A stretch of DNA of 64,000 nt from Diaminobutyricibacter sp. McL0608 (GTDB lineage Bacteria; Actinomycetota; Actinomycetes; Actinomycetales; Microbacteriaceae). The DNA is taken from the NCBI RefSeq assembly GCF_039613825.1, contig NZ_CP154826.1, positions 2,666,001 to 2,730,000 of the forward strand, written 5' to 3'. The translations under genes were made by a program, and so were the position numbers. Positions 37,410-45,688 of the stretch are shown piece by piece (position 1 is the first letter of the stretch; each line of letters starts with the position of its first letter). Below the pieces are notes generated by a model. The model ran no database searches, was not told the DNA's origin, and saw only the letters and a list, made by a program, of their open reading frames with translations.

Positions 37410-39659
37410 TTAGCGGTGGTCGTGCTCGTTGGAGTGCGAGTGCGCCGTTCCGTGGGTGTTCGCCGGGGCCGCGGGCATCGACTTCTGGACCTGCATCAGG
37501 AATTCCACGTTGCTCGTGGTCTCCTTGAGGCGGCCGAGGACGATCTCGAGGGCCTGCTGCTGGTCGAGGCCGGCGAGTGCGCGGCGCAGCTTCCAGGTGA
37601 TCTTGACCTCGTCGGCGCCCATGAGCATCTCTTCACGACGCGTGCCCGAGGCGTTCACATCGACCGCGGGGAAGATGCGCTTGTCGGCCAGCTGGCGCGA
37701 CAGGCGGAGCTCCATGTTGCCCGTGCCCTTGAACTCCTCGAAGATGACCTCGTCCATCTTGGACCCGGTCTCGACGAGCGCAGAAGCGAGGATCGTGAGC
37801 GATCCGCCGTGCTCGATGTTGCGAGCGGCTCCGAAGAAGCGCTTCGGCGGGTAGAGAGCGGATGCGTCGACACCGCCCGACAGGATGCGACCCGACGCCG
37901 GGGCGGCCAGGTTGTAGGCGCGGCCGAGGCGAGTGATCGAGTCGAGCAGCACGACCACGTCGTGGCCGAGCTCCACCAGACGCTTCGCGCGCTCGATGGC
38001 GAGCTCGGCGACCGTGGTGTGGTCTTCTGCGGGACGGTCGAAGGTGGAGGCGATGACCTCACCCTTGACGGTGCGCTGCATGTCGGTGACTTCTTCAGGA
38101 CGCTCGTCGACCAGGACCACCATGAGGTGGACCTCAGGGTTGTTCGTGGTGATCGCGTTCGCGATCTGCTGCATGACGATCGTCTTGCCGGCCTTCGGCG
38201 GCGCGACGATGAGGCCGCGCTGGCCCTTGCCGATCGGAGCGACGAGGTCGATGATGCGCTGCGTCAGCTTGCCCGGCTCCGTCTCGAGCCGCAGACGCTC
38301 CTGCGGGTAGAGCGGCGTCAGCTTGCCGAACTCGACGCGGTTCTCGGCCTCTTCGACGGTCTGGCCGTTGATCGAGTCGACCTTGACGATCGCGTTGTAC
38401 TTCTGGCGGCCGTTGTTCTCACCCTCGCGCGGCTGGCGGATGGCGCCGACGACGGCGTCTCCCTTGCGCAGGTTGTACTTCTTGACCTGGCCGAGCGAGA
38501 CGTAGACGTCGCTCGAACCGGGGAGGTAGCCGGAGGTCCGTACGAACGCGTAGTTGTCGAGCACGTCCAGGATGCCGGCGACAGGGATGAGGACGTCGTC
38601 TTCCGAGATCTCGGGATCGAGGTCGTCGGTCGCGCCCTGGCCGCGACGCTTGCGGTCACGGTAACGGCTGCGGCTGCTGCGCTCACCATCGACCTGAAGC
38701 TGGCCGGCAGGCCCGTTCTGGTTCTGGTTGTTGCGGTCGCCCTGGTTGCGGTCAGCCTGGTTGCGGTCACCCTGGTTACGGTCACCCTGGCTACGGTCAC
38801 CCTGGTTACGGTCACCCTGGTTACGGTCACCCTGGCTACGGTCGCCCTGCGACTCGCCGCCCTGATTCTGACCGCCCTGATTCTGACCGCCCTGGTTCTG
38901 GCCGCCCTGGTTCTGGCCGCTGCGGTTGCGGTTGCGGTTACGGCTGCGACCCTGGCGGGGCTGCTCGGCACCGTCGGCCTGCACGGAGTCGCCCGCTTCG
39001 CCCTGCTCGCCCTGGACAGCCTCGGCGCCGGACTCGGCGTCCGCGTCCTGAGCTGCGGCACGATCGGTGCGCTCGGCACCAGGATTGTCGCGCTGGCCGC
39101 GGCGGTTGTTGCGCTGCCCGCCTTCCCGAGCACCGTCCTGCGCTGCCGCAGCCTGGTCGCCCGAGGGCTCTTCGGCACGGTCGCGCTCTGCAGCGGCGGC
39201 CTGGGCACGGTCGAGAAGGGCGTCGACGGCGGGGATGAGGGACTCGACTCCGGTCGCGCCGGAGTTGACATGCGCACCGGCCGAGACACCCGCGAGGGCA
39301 TCGGCGCTCGTCGCACGACGGGGCGCACGCTTGCGAGGCGCGGTGGGCGCATCCGTGGCCACGTCGGCTGCCGCGCTGGTCGACGGCTCGGCGATGAGCG
39401 GCTCGATCAGCACCTGCGACGCGGCACGTGCGGGTTCGGTCTCTGACTCCGCAGGCTCGGTCACGACAGCGGCATCGGCCGCCCCGTCACCTTCGCCCTG
39501 GTTCTGGATCTCGGAGATGGCATCCACGAGTTCTCCCTTACGAAGCTTGTTGGCTCCCTGAATACCCAACTGGGCGGCGAGAGCCTGGAGCTCCACCACT
39601 TTGAGAGTCGTCAGTTTGCTCTTTTCCACACCCGGGGCGTGGAGATTGACATCAGTCAC
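37410..39659 (-). CDS. rho: Transcription termination factor Rho, 749 aa
   Basis: Hexameric RNA-dependent ATPase. An N-terminal Rho_N helical domain (LTTLKVVELQALAAQLG) is followed by a low-complexity insert of about 270 residues, then the RNA-binding cold-shock-like domain (VAGILDVLDNYAFVRTSGYL) and the ATPase with P-loop APPKAGKTI, Walker B VVLLDSITRLGRAYN and Q-loop. The insert is acidic then Arg/Asn/Gln/Gly-rich, with 13 units of a 5-residue repeat around residues 245-310. Actinobacterial Rho proteins are known to have such inserts. The CSD and ATPase are intact, so function is expected. Confidence 0.95.
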   Translation of the reverse strand: MTDVNLHAPGVEKSKLTTLKVVELQALAAQLGIQGANKLRKGELVDAISEIQNQGEGDGAADAAVVTEPAESETEPARAASQVLIEPLIAEPSTSAAADVATDAPTAPRKRAPRRATSADALAGVSAGAHVNSGATGVESLIPAVDALLDRAQAAAAERDRAEEPSGDQAAAAQDGAREGGQRNNRRGQRDNPGAERTDRAAAQDADAESGAEAVQGEQGEAGDSVQADGAEQPRQGRSRNRNRNRSGQNQGGQNQGGQNQGGQNQGGESQGDRSQGDRNQGDRNQGDRSQGDRNQGDRNQADRNQGDRNNQNQNGPAGQLQVDGERSSRSRYRDRKRRGQGATDDLDPEISEDDVLIPVAGILDVLDNYAFVRTSGYLPGSSDVYVSLGQVKKYNLRKGDAVVGAIRQPREGENNGRQKYNAIVKVDSINGQTVEEAENRVEFGKLTPLYPQERLRLETEPGKLTQRIIDLVAPIGKGQRGLIVAPPKAGKTIVMQQIANAITTNNPEVHLMVVLVDERPEEVTDMQRTVKGEVIASTFDRPAEDHTTVAELAIERAKRLVELGHDVVVLLDSITRLGRAYNLAAPASGRILSGGVDASALYPPKRFFGAARNIEHGGSLTILASALVETGSKMDEVIFEEFKGTGNMELRLSRQLADKRIFPAVDVNASGTRREEMLMGADEVKITWKLRRALAGLDQQQALEIVLGRLKETTSNVEFLMQVQKSMPAAPANTHGTAHSHSNEHDHR
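38730..38924 (-). repeat. Thirteen 15-bp tandem units within rho
   Basis: A degenerate 15-bp direct repeat encodes the pentapeptide GDRNQ and variants (GDRSQ, GGQNQ, ADRNQ). Several adjacent units differ by one base, suggesting recent expansion. Adjacent Arg/Asn-rich sequence extends it on both sides. Confidence 0.9.
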
Positions 39660-39822
39660 TAAGAGGATTCCTTTCCTCCGACGAGCGTTTTTCGCTTGCG
39701 TCCGGAGCGCGTGTCACGTGAACTGCCTTTTCACGCGGTGTGTTCTGATCCACACGGCGTCGGTACTCGGTGCTAGAGGCCCGGGTACACAGGCAGGAGT
39801 AACAGCTTGATTGCTAGAAAAT

Positions 39823-39866
39823 CACCCGAAGACCAGATTCGCTCGTTACGCGGTTTCTCCCGGGTG
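39823..39866 (-). terminator. Hairpin between thrB and rho
   Basis: Arms CACCCG (39823-39828) and CGGGTG (39861-39866), with shorter inner pairs, followed on the minus strand by ATTTTCT. It could end the thr operon or form part of the 248-nt rho leader, where Rho autoregulation is often exerted. Weak. Confidence 0.35.
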
Positions 39867-39907
39867 CTGCCAGAAGTCTAACACCTCTGACCTTGGTGAA
39901 TATTCCG

Positions 39908-40870
39908 TCACGCTGCAGGCGTGTCGGCCGTGCCGACAGACGTCTGCTGCACCGTCGCGCCTTTGAAGTCGACGGCGAGCATCAGGGGCTGCCACCGGGT
40001 CTCGGCCTTCTGGGCGACGAGGTCTGCGGCGGCGAGGCGCTGGCTGGGGTCACTGCACAGCACCAGGATCGAAGGGCCCGCGCCTGAGACGACGGCTGCG
40101 AAGCCGCTCTCGCGCAGGAGGGTGATGAGCCGGTCCGTCTCCGGCATCGCGGAGGCCCGGTAACTCTGGTGGAGTTTGTCCTCCGTCGCCGCGTGGAGCA
40201 GTTCGGGACTCTGGATGAGCGCTGCGACGAGCAAGGCCGATCGGGACAGGTTGAAGACGGCGTCTTCGTGCGGCACCGACTCCGGCTGGAGGCTGCGGGC
40301 GAGGGCCGTCGACATCACGTGCTCGGGGACGAAGACCAGCGGCGAGACACCACGGTGCACGATCAGCTTCTTGAAGCGCGGACCTTCGGGCGTCACCCAG
40401 GCGATCGTGAGTCCGCCGAACAGGGCGGGCGCGACATTGTCGGGATGCCCTTCCATCTCGTTGGCGAGGGCGAGCAGCCCCTGCGCATCGATCTCGACGA
40501 TCCCTTCGAGGAGCCCTTTCGCGGCCATGATGCCGGACACGATCGCCGCCCCGGAGGAGCCCAGCCCGCGGCCGTGCGGGATGGCGTTGCGGGCGATGAG
40601 GTCGAGTCCGGGCATCGGGTGGCCGACGGCAGTGAAGGTGTGAGCGATCGCCCGCACGACGAGGTTGCTCTCGTCCGTCGGCACCTCGCCGGCGCCCACG
40701 CCGTGCACCTCGACCGTCGCACCGGGCTCGTCGCGGACGCGCACCTCGAGTTCGTCGTACAGCGCGAGCGCGAGCCCCAGGGTGTCGAAGCCGGGACCCA
40801 GGTTGGCGCTGGTTGCCGGGACCTTGACCGTGACCGAGCGTCCGCGCAGGTCGCCGGCGGCGTGGCTCAC
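39908..40870 (-). CDS. thrB: Homoserine kinase, 320 aa
   Basis: GHMP kinase phosphorylating homoserine in Thr synthesis. GHMP motif PHGRGLGSSGAAIVSG lies near residue 90, and the N-terminal VKVPATSANLGPGFDTLGLAL is diagnostic. The start is GTG at 40868-40870, overlapping the thrC stop (GTGA). The end is 248 nt before rho, so the thr operon probably ends here. Confidence 0.95.
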   Translation of the reverse strand: MSHAAGDLRGRSVTVKVPATSANLGPGFDTLGLALALYDELEVRVRDEPGATVEVHGVGAGEVPTDESNLVVRAIAHTFTAVGHPMPGLDLIARNAIPHGRGLGSSGAAIVSGIMAAKGLLEGIVEIDAQGLLALANEMEGHPDNVAPALFGGLTIAWVTPEGPRFKKLIVHRGVSPLVFVPEHVMSTALARSLQPESVPHEDAVFNLSRSALLVAALIQSPELLHAATEDKLHQSYRASAMPETDRLITLLRESGFAAVVSGAGPSILVLCSDPSQRLAAADLVAQKAETRWQPLMLAVDFKGATVQQTSVGTADTPAA

Positions 40871-41979
40871 GCCCCGGCTCCCGCCGTCAGGCCGAGCACC
40901 TCGGCGATGGCGGTGACGTCGACGGGCACGATGGTGGGCTGCACGTCGGAGCCGTCGGCCGTGCGGAGCGCCCACTGCGGGTCTTTGAGCCCGTGGCCGG
41001 TGACGGTCAGCACGACGGTCGCGCCGGCCGGGATGACTCCCGCCGCGGAGCGCTCGAGGAGTCCGGCGACGCTGATCGCGGAGGCGGGCTCGACGAAGAT
41101 CCCGACTTCGGCGGAAAGGATGCGGTGCGCTTCGAGGATGCGGGTGTCGTCGATGGCACCGAAGTAGCCGTCGCTGTCGGCGCGGGCGTTGAGCGCCAGA
41201 TCCCAGGAAGCCGGGTTGCCGATGCGGATCGCGCTCGCGATCGTGTCGGGGTTCTTGACGGGGTGGCCGAGCACGAGCGGCGCGCTCCCCGCTGCCTGGA
41301 AGCCGAACATCCGCGGCAGTTTCGTCGATTCCCCGCGCTTCAGCTCTTCGGTGTAGCCGCGGTGGTATGCGGTGTAGTTGCCGGCGTTGCCGACCGGAAC
41401 GATGTGGAAGTCCGGTGCGTCGCCCAGTACCTCGACGACCTCGAACGCCGCCGTCTTCTGCCCTTCGATGCGGTCGGGGTTGACGGAGTTCACCAGGTGC
41501 ACGGGGTAGTTGGTGGCCAGGTCTCGTGCGATCTCGAGGCAGTCGTCGAAGTTGCCCTGCACCTGCAGGAGCTGCGCGTTGTGGGCGATCGCCTGGCTCA
41601 GCTTGCCCATCGCGATCTTGCCTTCGGGCACCAGCACGACGGCCTGGATGCCCGCGTGGGTCGCGTAGGCCGCGGCGGACGCCGACGTGTTGCCTGTGGA
41701 TGCGCAGATGACGGCTTTCGCGCCGTGCTCGACGGCTTTGGAGATGGCCATCGTCATGCCGCGGTCCTTGAACGACCCAGTCGGGTTCATCCCCTCGAAC
41801 TTGACGAACACGTTCGCACCCGTGCGCGCGGAGAGTGCCGGCGCCGGGAGGAGCGGCGTGCCGCCTTCGCCGAGCGTGATGATCGGCGTCGCGTCGGAGA
41901 TGTCGAGACGGTCCGCGTACTCGCGCAGGACTCCGCGCCACTGGCGGCTGTTCGGGCGTGGGGTGTATTCGGCGGGCAT
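40867..41979 (-). CDS. thrC: Threonine synthase, 370 aa
   Basis: PLP enzyme converting phosphohomoserine to Thr. The PLP Lys is in GMNPTGSFKDRGMTMA, with ASTGNTSASAAAYA and VGNAGNYTAYHRGY loops. It overlaps hom by one base (TAATG) and thrB by 4 nt, so hom-thrC-thrB is one coupled unit. The start at 41979 is the only ATG at the right position. The length is normal. Confidence 0.95.
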   Translation of the reverse strand: MPAEYTPRPNSRQWRGVLREYADRLDISDATPIITLGEGGTPLLPAPALSARTGANVFVKFEGMNPTGSFKDRGMTMAISKAVEHGAKAVICASTGNTSASAAAYATHAGIQAVVLVPEGKIAMGKLSQAIAHNAQLLQVQGNFDDCLEIARDLATNYPVHLVNSVNPDRIEGQKTAAFEVVEVLGDAPDFHIVPVGNAGNYTAYHRGYTEELKRGESTKLPRMFGFQAAGSAPLVLGHPVKNPDTIASAIRIGNPASWDLALNARADSDGYFGAIDDTRILEAHRILSAEVGIFVEPASAISVAGLLERSAAGVIPAGATVVLTVTGHGLKDPQWALRTADGSDVQPTIVPVDVTAIAEVLGLTAGAGA

Positions 41980-43319
41980 TACGATCCTTCGACTCGGAGT
42001 ACGGATGCGATGGCACTGACCACGTCACTCGCGCCCAGTGCCTCCACGGTGGCCGCCAGCGCGGCCTCCTCGGCTTCGTGGGTGCCGATTACAAGGGTAG
42101 CGGTGGCCGCCCCGTGTTCCTGACCGTGCTGGGCAGGAGCGTGCAGTCCTGGAATCGATTGCTGCACGGTCTCGACCGATACGCCACCGTCGCTCAGGAT
42201 GCGTGCGACAGAGGCGAGCACACCGGGCTGGTCGACGACCTCGAGCGTGATCTGGTAGCGGGTGATGACCTGCCCGACGTCGAGGACGGGCAGCTGCGCG
42301 TGGGTGGATTCCGCGACACCGGGGCCCCCGACGACGTGGCGGCGCGCGGCCGACACGAGGTCCCCGAGCACGGCGGATGCGGTCTCGATGCCTCCGGCAC
42401 CGGCACCGTAGAACATGAGGTCGCCTGCCGCGGCGGCCTGGACGAACACCGCGTTGTGGGCGCCGTGCACGGCGGCGAGCGGATGCGTGCGGCTGATCAG
42501 CGCGGGATAGACGCGTGCGGAGACGCCTTCGACCCCGGTCACTGGGTGCACGATGCGCTCGCAGATGGCGAGCAGCTTGATCACCGAGCCGCTGTCGCGC
42601 GCGGCCTCGACCTGTGCCCGGTTGATCGCGGTGATGCCTTCGCGGTACACGGACTCGATCGGAACGGTGGTGTGGAACGCGAGGCTTGCGAGGATGGCCG
42701 CCTTCTGTGCCGCGTCGTACCCTCCGATGTCCGCCGTCGGGTCGGCTTCGGCGTAGCCGAGCTCGGTCGCAGTCGCGAGCGCGTCCTCCAGGGTCTCACC
42801 GTTGACATCCATGCGGTCGAGCACGAAGTTGGTCGTGCCGTTGACGATGCCGAGGATGCGGTTGACCCGATCTCCGGCGAGGCTGTCACGCAACGGGCGG
42901 ATGATCGGGATGGCGCCGCCGACAGCCGCCTCGTAGTAGAGCTGTGCTCCGACCTGTTCCGCCGCCTCGAAGAGTTCCGGCCCGTGGGTGGCGAGGAGCG
43001 CCTTGTTGGCCGTGATCACATCCGCCCCCGAGTTGAGCGCGAGCAGTACATAACTGCGCGCCGGCTCGACGCCGCCCATCAGCTCGACGACGATGTCGGC
43101 GCCGAGGATCAGGGATTCTGCGTCGGTCGTGTACAGGTGCTTCGGCAGTTCGACATCACGTTTCGCGTTCTCGTCGCGCACGGCGATGCCGACGACTTCG
43201 AGACTGGCCCCGACGCGGGCGGCGAGTTCGTCGCCGTGCTCCAACAGAAGCTTCGCGACCTGCGAGCCGACCGAGCCGGCTCCGAGGAGCGCGACCCTGA
43301 GGTTGCGGTATTCGATCAT
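41979..43319 (-). CDS. hom: Homoserine dehydrogenase, 446 aa
   Basis: NAD(P)H-dependent reduction of aspartate semialdehyde. The N-terminal Rossmann motif LLGAGSVGSQVAKLL, catalytic Lys and YYEAAVGGAIPII, and the C-terminal ACT domain (LEVVDQPGVLASVARIL) for Thr feedback are all visible. No aspartokinase domain is fused. The ATG at 43317-43319 overlaps the lysA stop (ATGA). Confidence 0.95.
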   Translation of the reverse strand: MIEYRNLRVALLGAGSVGSQVAKLLLEHGDELAARVGASLEVVGIAVRDENAKRDVELPKHLYTTDAESLILGADIVVELMGGVEPARSYVLLALNSGADVITANKALLATHGPELFEAAEQVGAQLYYEAAVGGAIPIIRPLRDSLAGDRVNRILGIVNGTTNFVLDRMDVNGETLEDALATATELGYAEADPTADIGGYDAAQKAAILASLAFHTTVPIESVYREGITAINRAQVEAARDSGSVIKLLAICERIVHPVTGVEGVSARVYPALISRTHPLAAVHGAHNAVFVQAAAAGDLMFYGAGAGGIETASAVLGDLVSAARRHVVGGPGVAESTHAQLPVLDVGQVITRYQITLEVVDQPGVLASVARILSDGGVSVETVQQSIPGLHAPAQHGQEHGAATATLVIGTHEAEEAALAATVEALGASDVVSAIASVLRVEGS

Positions 43320-44728
43320 TCGGATGCTCCTTCGCGGAATCCGGCGTCGCGCGCCAGCAGGTCGGCCTCGGTCTCGCCGCGCACGATCACGCGGGATGCC
43401 CCGTCGCGAACGGCGACGACCGGCGGCCGCCCGAGGTAGTTGTAGTTGCTGGCGAGCGACCAGCAGTAGGCGCCCGTGACAGGAACCGCGAGCAGATCGC
43501 CCGGTCGCACGTCGCCCGGAAGGTAGTCGGCGTCGACGACGATGTCGCCGCTCTCGCAGTGCTTGCCCGCGATGCGGACCAGGGCCGGCTCGCTGTCGCT
43601 GACCCGGTTCGCGATGCGCACCGAGTAGTCGGCGCCGTAGAGGGCCGGGCGGGCGTTGTCGCTCATCCCTCCGTCGACACTCACATAGCGGCGGACCGCA
43701 GTGATCCCGTCGTCGGCGGTGGAGACGAGGACGTCCTTGGTGGTGCCGGCCGAGTAGATGGTGAATCCCGCCGTGCCGATGATCGAGCGGCCCGGTTCGA
43801 AAGCGACGACCGGGACCGGGATGCCGAGGGTCGCGCATCCTGCCGCCACCACCTCTGCGATGCGGTCGGCCAGCTCGCCGATCGGGGACGGGTCGTCGTG
43901 GGTCGTGTACGCGATACCGAAACCGCCGCCGAGGTTCAGCTCGGGCACGGGACCGCCGGCGAGGAGTTCGGAGTGCACGGCCAGCAGGCGCGCAGCGGAC
44001 TCGGCGAAACCGTCGGAGCCGAAGATCTGCGACCCGATGTGACAGTGGAGCCCGATGAAGTCGAGGCCGGCGTGCGAGCGGATGCGCGCGACAGCGTCCG
44101 CCGTGTCGCCGAGCGAGATGCCGAACTTCTGGTCTTCGTGGGCCGTCGCCAGGAAGGCGTGCGTGTGGGCGTGGACCCCGCTGTTGACACGCAGCCGCAC
44201 CCGCTGGACGCGGCCCTGGCCGGCGGCGGCCGAGGCGACGCGCTCGATCTCCTGCAGGCTGTCGATGACGATGGCGCCTACTCCGACCGACACCGCGCGT
44301 TCGATCTCGGCGACCGACTTGTTGTTGCCGTGGAATCCGAGCCGGCCCGGATCGACACCCGCGGCGAGCGCGACAGCGAGCTCCCCGCCGCTGCATACGT
44401 CGATGTTGAGGCCTGCCTCGGCCATCCAGCGCGCGACCTCGATGCTGAGGAACGCCTTGCCCGCGTAGTAGACCTTCGCCGACGATCCGACCCGCGCGAA
44501 CGCTGACGTGAGCGCATCCCGCACCTCGGCCGCCCGCTCGCGGACGTGCAGCTCGTCGACGACGAAGACAGGTGTCCCGTAGCGTTCGGCGAGTTCACCG
44601 ACCGTCACCCCGCCGACCGTGACCTCGCCGTTCGAGCGGGTGACCGTACGCGGCCAGAGCGCAGGCGAGAGCGTGTTGGCGTCGTCAGGGACGACCAGCC
44701 ACTGCGGTGCGAGCGGATTCGAAGCCAC
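43316..44728 (-). CDS. lysA: Diaminopimelate decarboxylase, 470 aa
   Basis: PLP enzyme for the last step of Lys synthesis. The PLP Lys is in VYYAGKAFLS, HCHIGSQIFG and the C-terminal region SCESGDIV-like GKHCESGDI follow. It starts with GTG at 44728 after GAGG. The length is at the long end for the family, from an N-terminal extension usual in actinobacteria. Adjacent to hom, it keeps Lys and Thr branches in one operon. Confidence 0.95.
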   Translation of the reverse strand: MASNPLAPQWLVVPDDANTLSPALWPRTVTRSNGEVTVGGVTVGELAERYGTPVFVVDELHVRERAAEVRDALTSAFARVGSSAKVYYAGKAFLSIEVARWMAEAGLNIDVCSGGELAVALAAGVDPGRLGFHGNNKSVAEIERAVSVGVGAIVIDSLQEIERVASAAAGQGRVQRVRLRVNSGVHAHTHAFLATAHEDQKFGISLGDTADAVARIRSHAGLDFIGLHCHIGSQIFGSDGFAESAARLLAVHSELLAGGPVPELNLGGGFGIAYTTHDDPSPIGELADRIAEVVAAGCATLGIPVPVVAFEPGRSIIGTAGFTIYSAGTTKDVLVSTADDGITAVRRYVSVDGGMSDNARPALYGADYSVRIANRVSDSEPALVRIAGKHCESGDIVVDADYLPGDVRPGDLLAVPVTGAYCWSLASNYNYLGRPPVVAVRDGASRVIVRGETEADLLARDAGFREGASE

Positions 44729-44871
44729 GGGGAAACCTCACGGGTCGGGACGAGTGGGGGTCTCTCGGGGCGAGCGGACCCGGCTTGGTCCCTGAAGCCG
44801 TTTGGAGAACTGACGCGTCAAGCGCGCGGTACCGGAATTCTAGCGAGGATCGGTGACGGGCTTCGACTTCG

Positions 44872-45678
44872 TTACGAACAGCTTCCTTTGGTGGCGAGCG
44901 TCTCCTGCGAGAGCACGATGTCGTGGGCGGTCAGGTGGATGGTCGCCTCGCCGGGGACGACCGTGACATCGTCGACTTCAACACCGGCCGGGAGGTATTG
45001 CGCGACGCAGACCGAGAGCGGTTTCGAGACGACGGCGCCGAGCAGCTTCGAGAGGTCGAGGTTGCCCCCGCCCGCCTTCACCTCGGCCTTCGTGGGCTGC
45101 AGGAGGATCGACTCGCCGGCCGCCGTCGGCTCCACCGTCACCGTGTAACCGATCGACAGACCGAGGACCTTCGTGGTCCCGTCGTATTTGATCGTCCCGT
45201 CGCCGAGCGTGAGGTCGCCGGTGGCGCCCGGCAGGCGCAGAAGAGAGTTGATCGACGACTGGCTGATCGTGATCGTGCCCGCGATGTCGGACACCGGCTT
45301 CGTCAGATCGACGGGCACGCCCTGCGCCACGACGGATGCGGACAGCGGGACCCCTTCGACTGTCAGCTTGGGAGCATCCAGGGTCACCTGTTCGAACGAG
45401 CCCGACAGATACTGCGCGATCACCGAGGTGCCGCCGATCTGGACGGTGACGTCGCCCTGCACGAAATCGGGGAAGTTCTGCTCGATCTCGGCCTTGACGC
45501 GGCTTTCCGCATAGGCACGCACCAGACCGTCGGCGGCGAAGTAGAGCACGACGAGCGCGATGATCGAGATCGCGATCCAGATCATCGCCCACATTCCGCG
45601 ACGCCGCCTGCGCGGCGCGGGCGCCGGTGCAGGCGCGGACGGGACGAGCGGTTCAGTCGGCTGGGTTGCGTCCGTCAT
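44872..45678 (-). CDS. DUF2993 (LmeA family) lipid-binding exported protein, 268 aa
   Basis: A short Pro/Ala-rich N-terminus with RRRRR, one signal-anchor helix (MWAMIWIAISIIALVVLYFAADG), then an exported domain of two similar halves typical of DUF2993. Mycobacterial LmeA of this family binds phospholipids and supports lipomannan elongation. I choose the ATG at 45678. It sits 10 nt after argS and before lysA, splitting the argS-lysA pair that is adjacent in mycobacteria and corynebacteria, so co-transcription with both is likely. Confidence 0.8.
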   Translation of the reverse strand: MTDATQPTEPLVPSAPAPAPAPRRRRRGMWAMIWIAISIIALVVLYFAADGLVRAYAESRVKAEIEQNFPDFVQGDVTVQIGGTSVIAQYLSGSFEQVTLDAPKLTVEGVPLSASVVAQGVPVDLTKPVSDIAGTITISQSSINSLLRLPGATGDLTLGDGTIKYDGTTKVLGLSIGYTVTVEPTAAGESILLQPTKAEVKAGGGNLDLSKLLGAVVSKPLSVCVAQYLPAGVEVDDVTVVPGEATIHLTAHDIVLSQETLATKGSCS

Positions 45679-45688
45679 CGCTTCATCC

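Noticed and set aside
38730-38924. Possible CRISPR-like array
   Set aside because: The repeats are contiguous 15-bp units within the rho coding frame and have no spacers.
37416-39446. Plus-strand frame of 676 codons opposite rho
   Set aside because: Its hydrophobic Val/Leu repeats are just the reverse strand of the Arg/Asn/Gln repeats of Rho.
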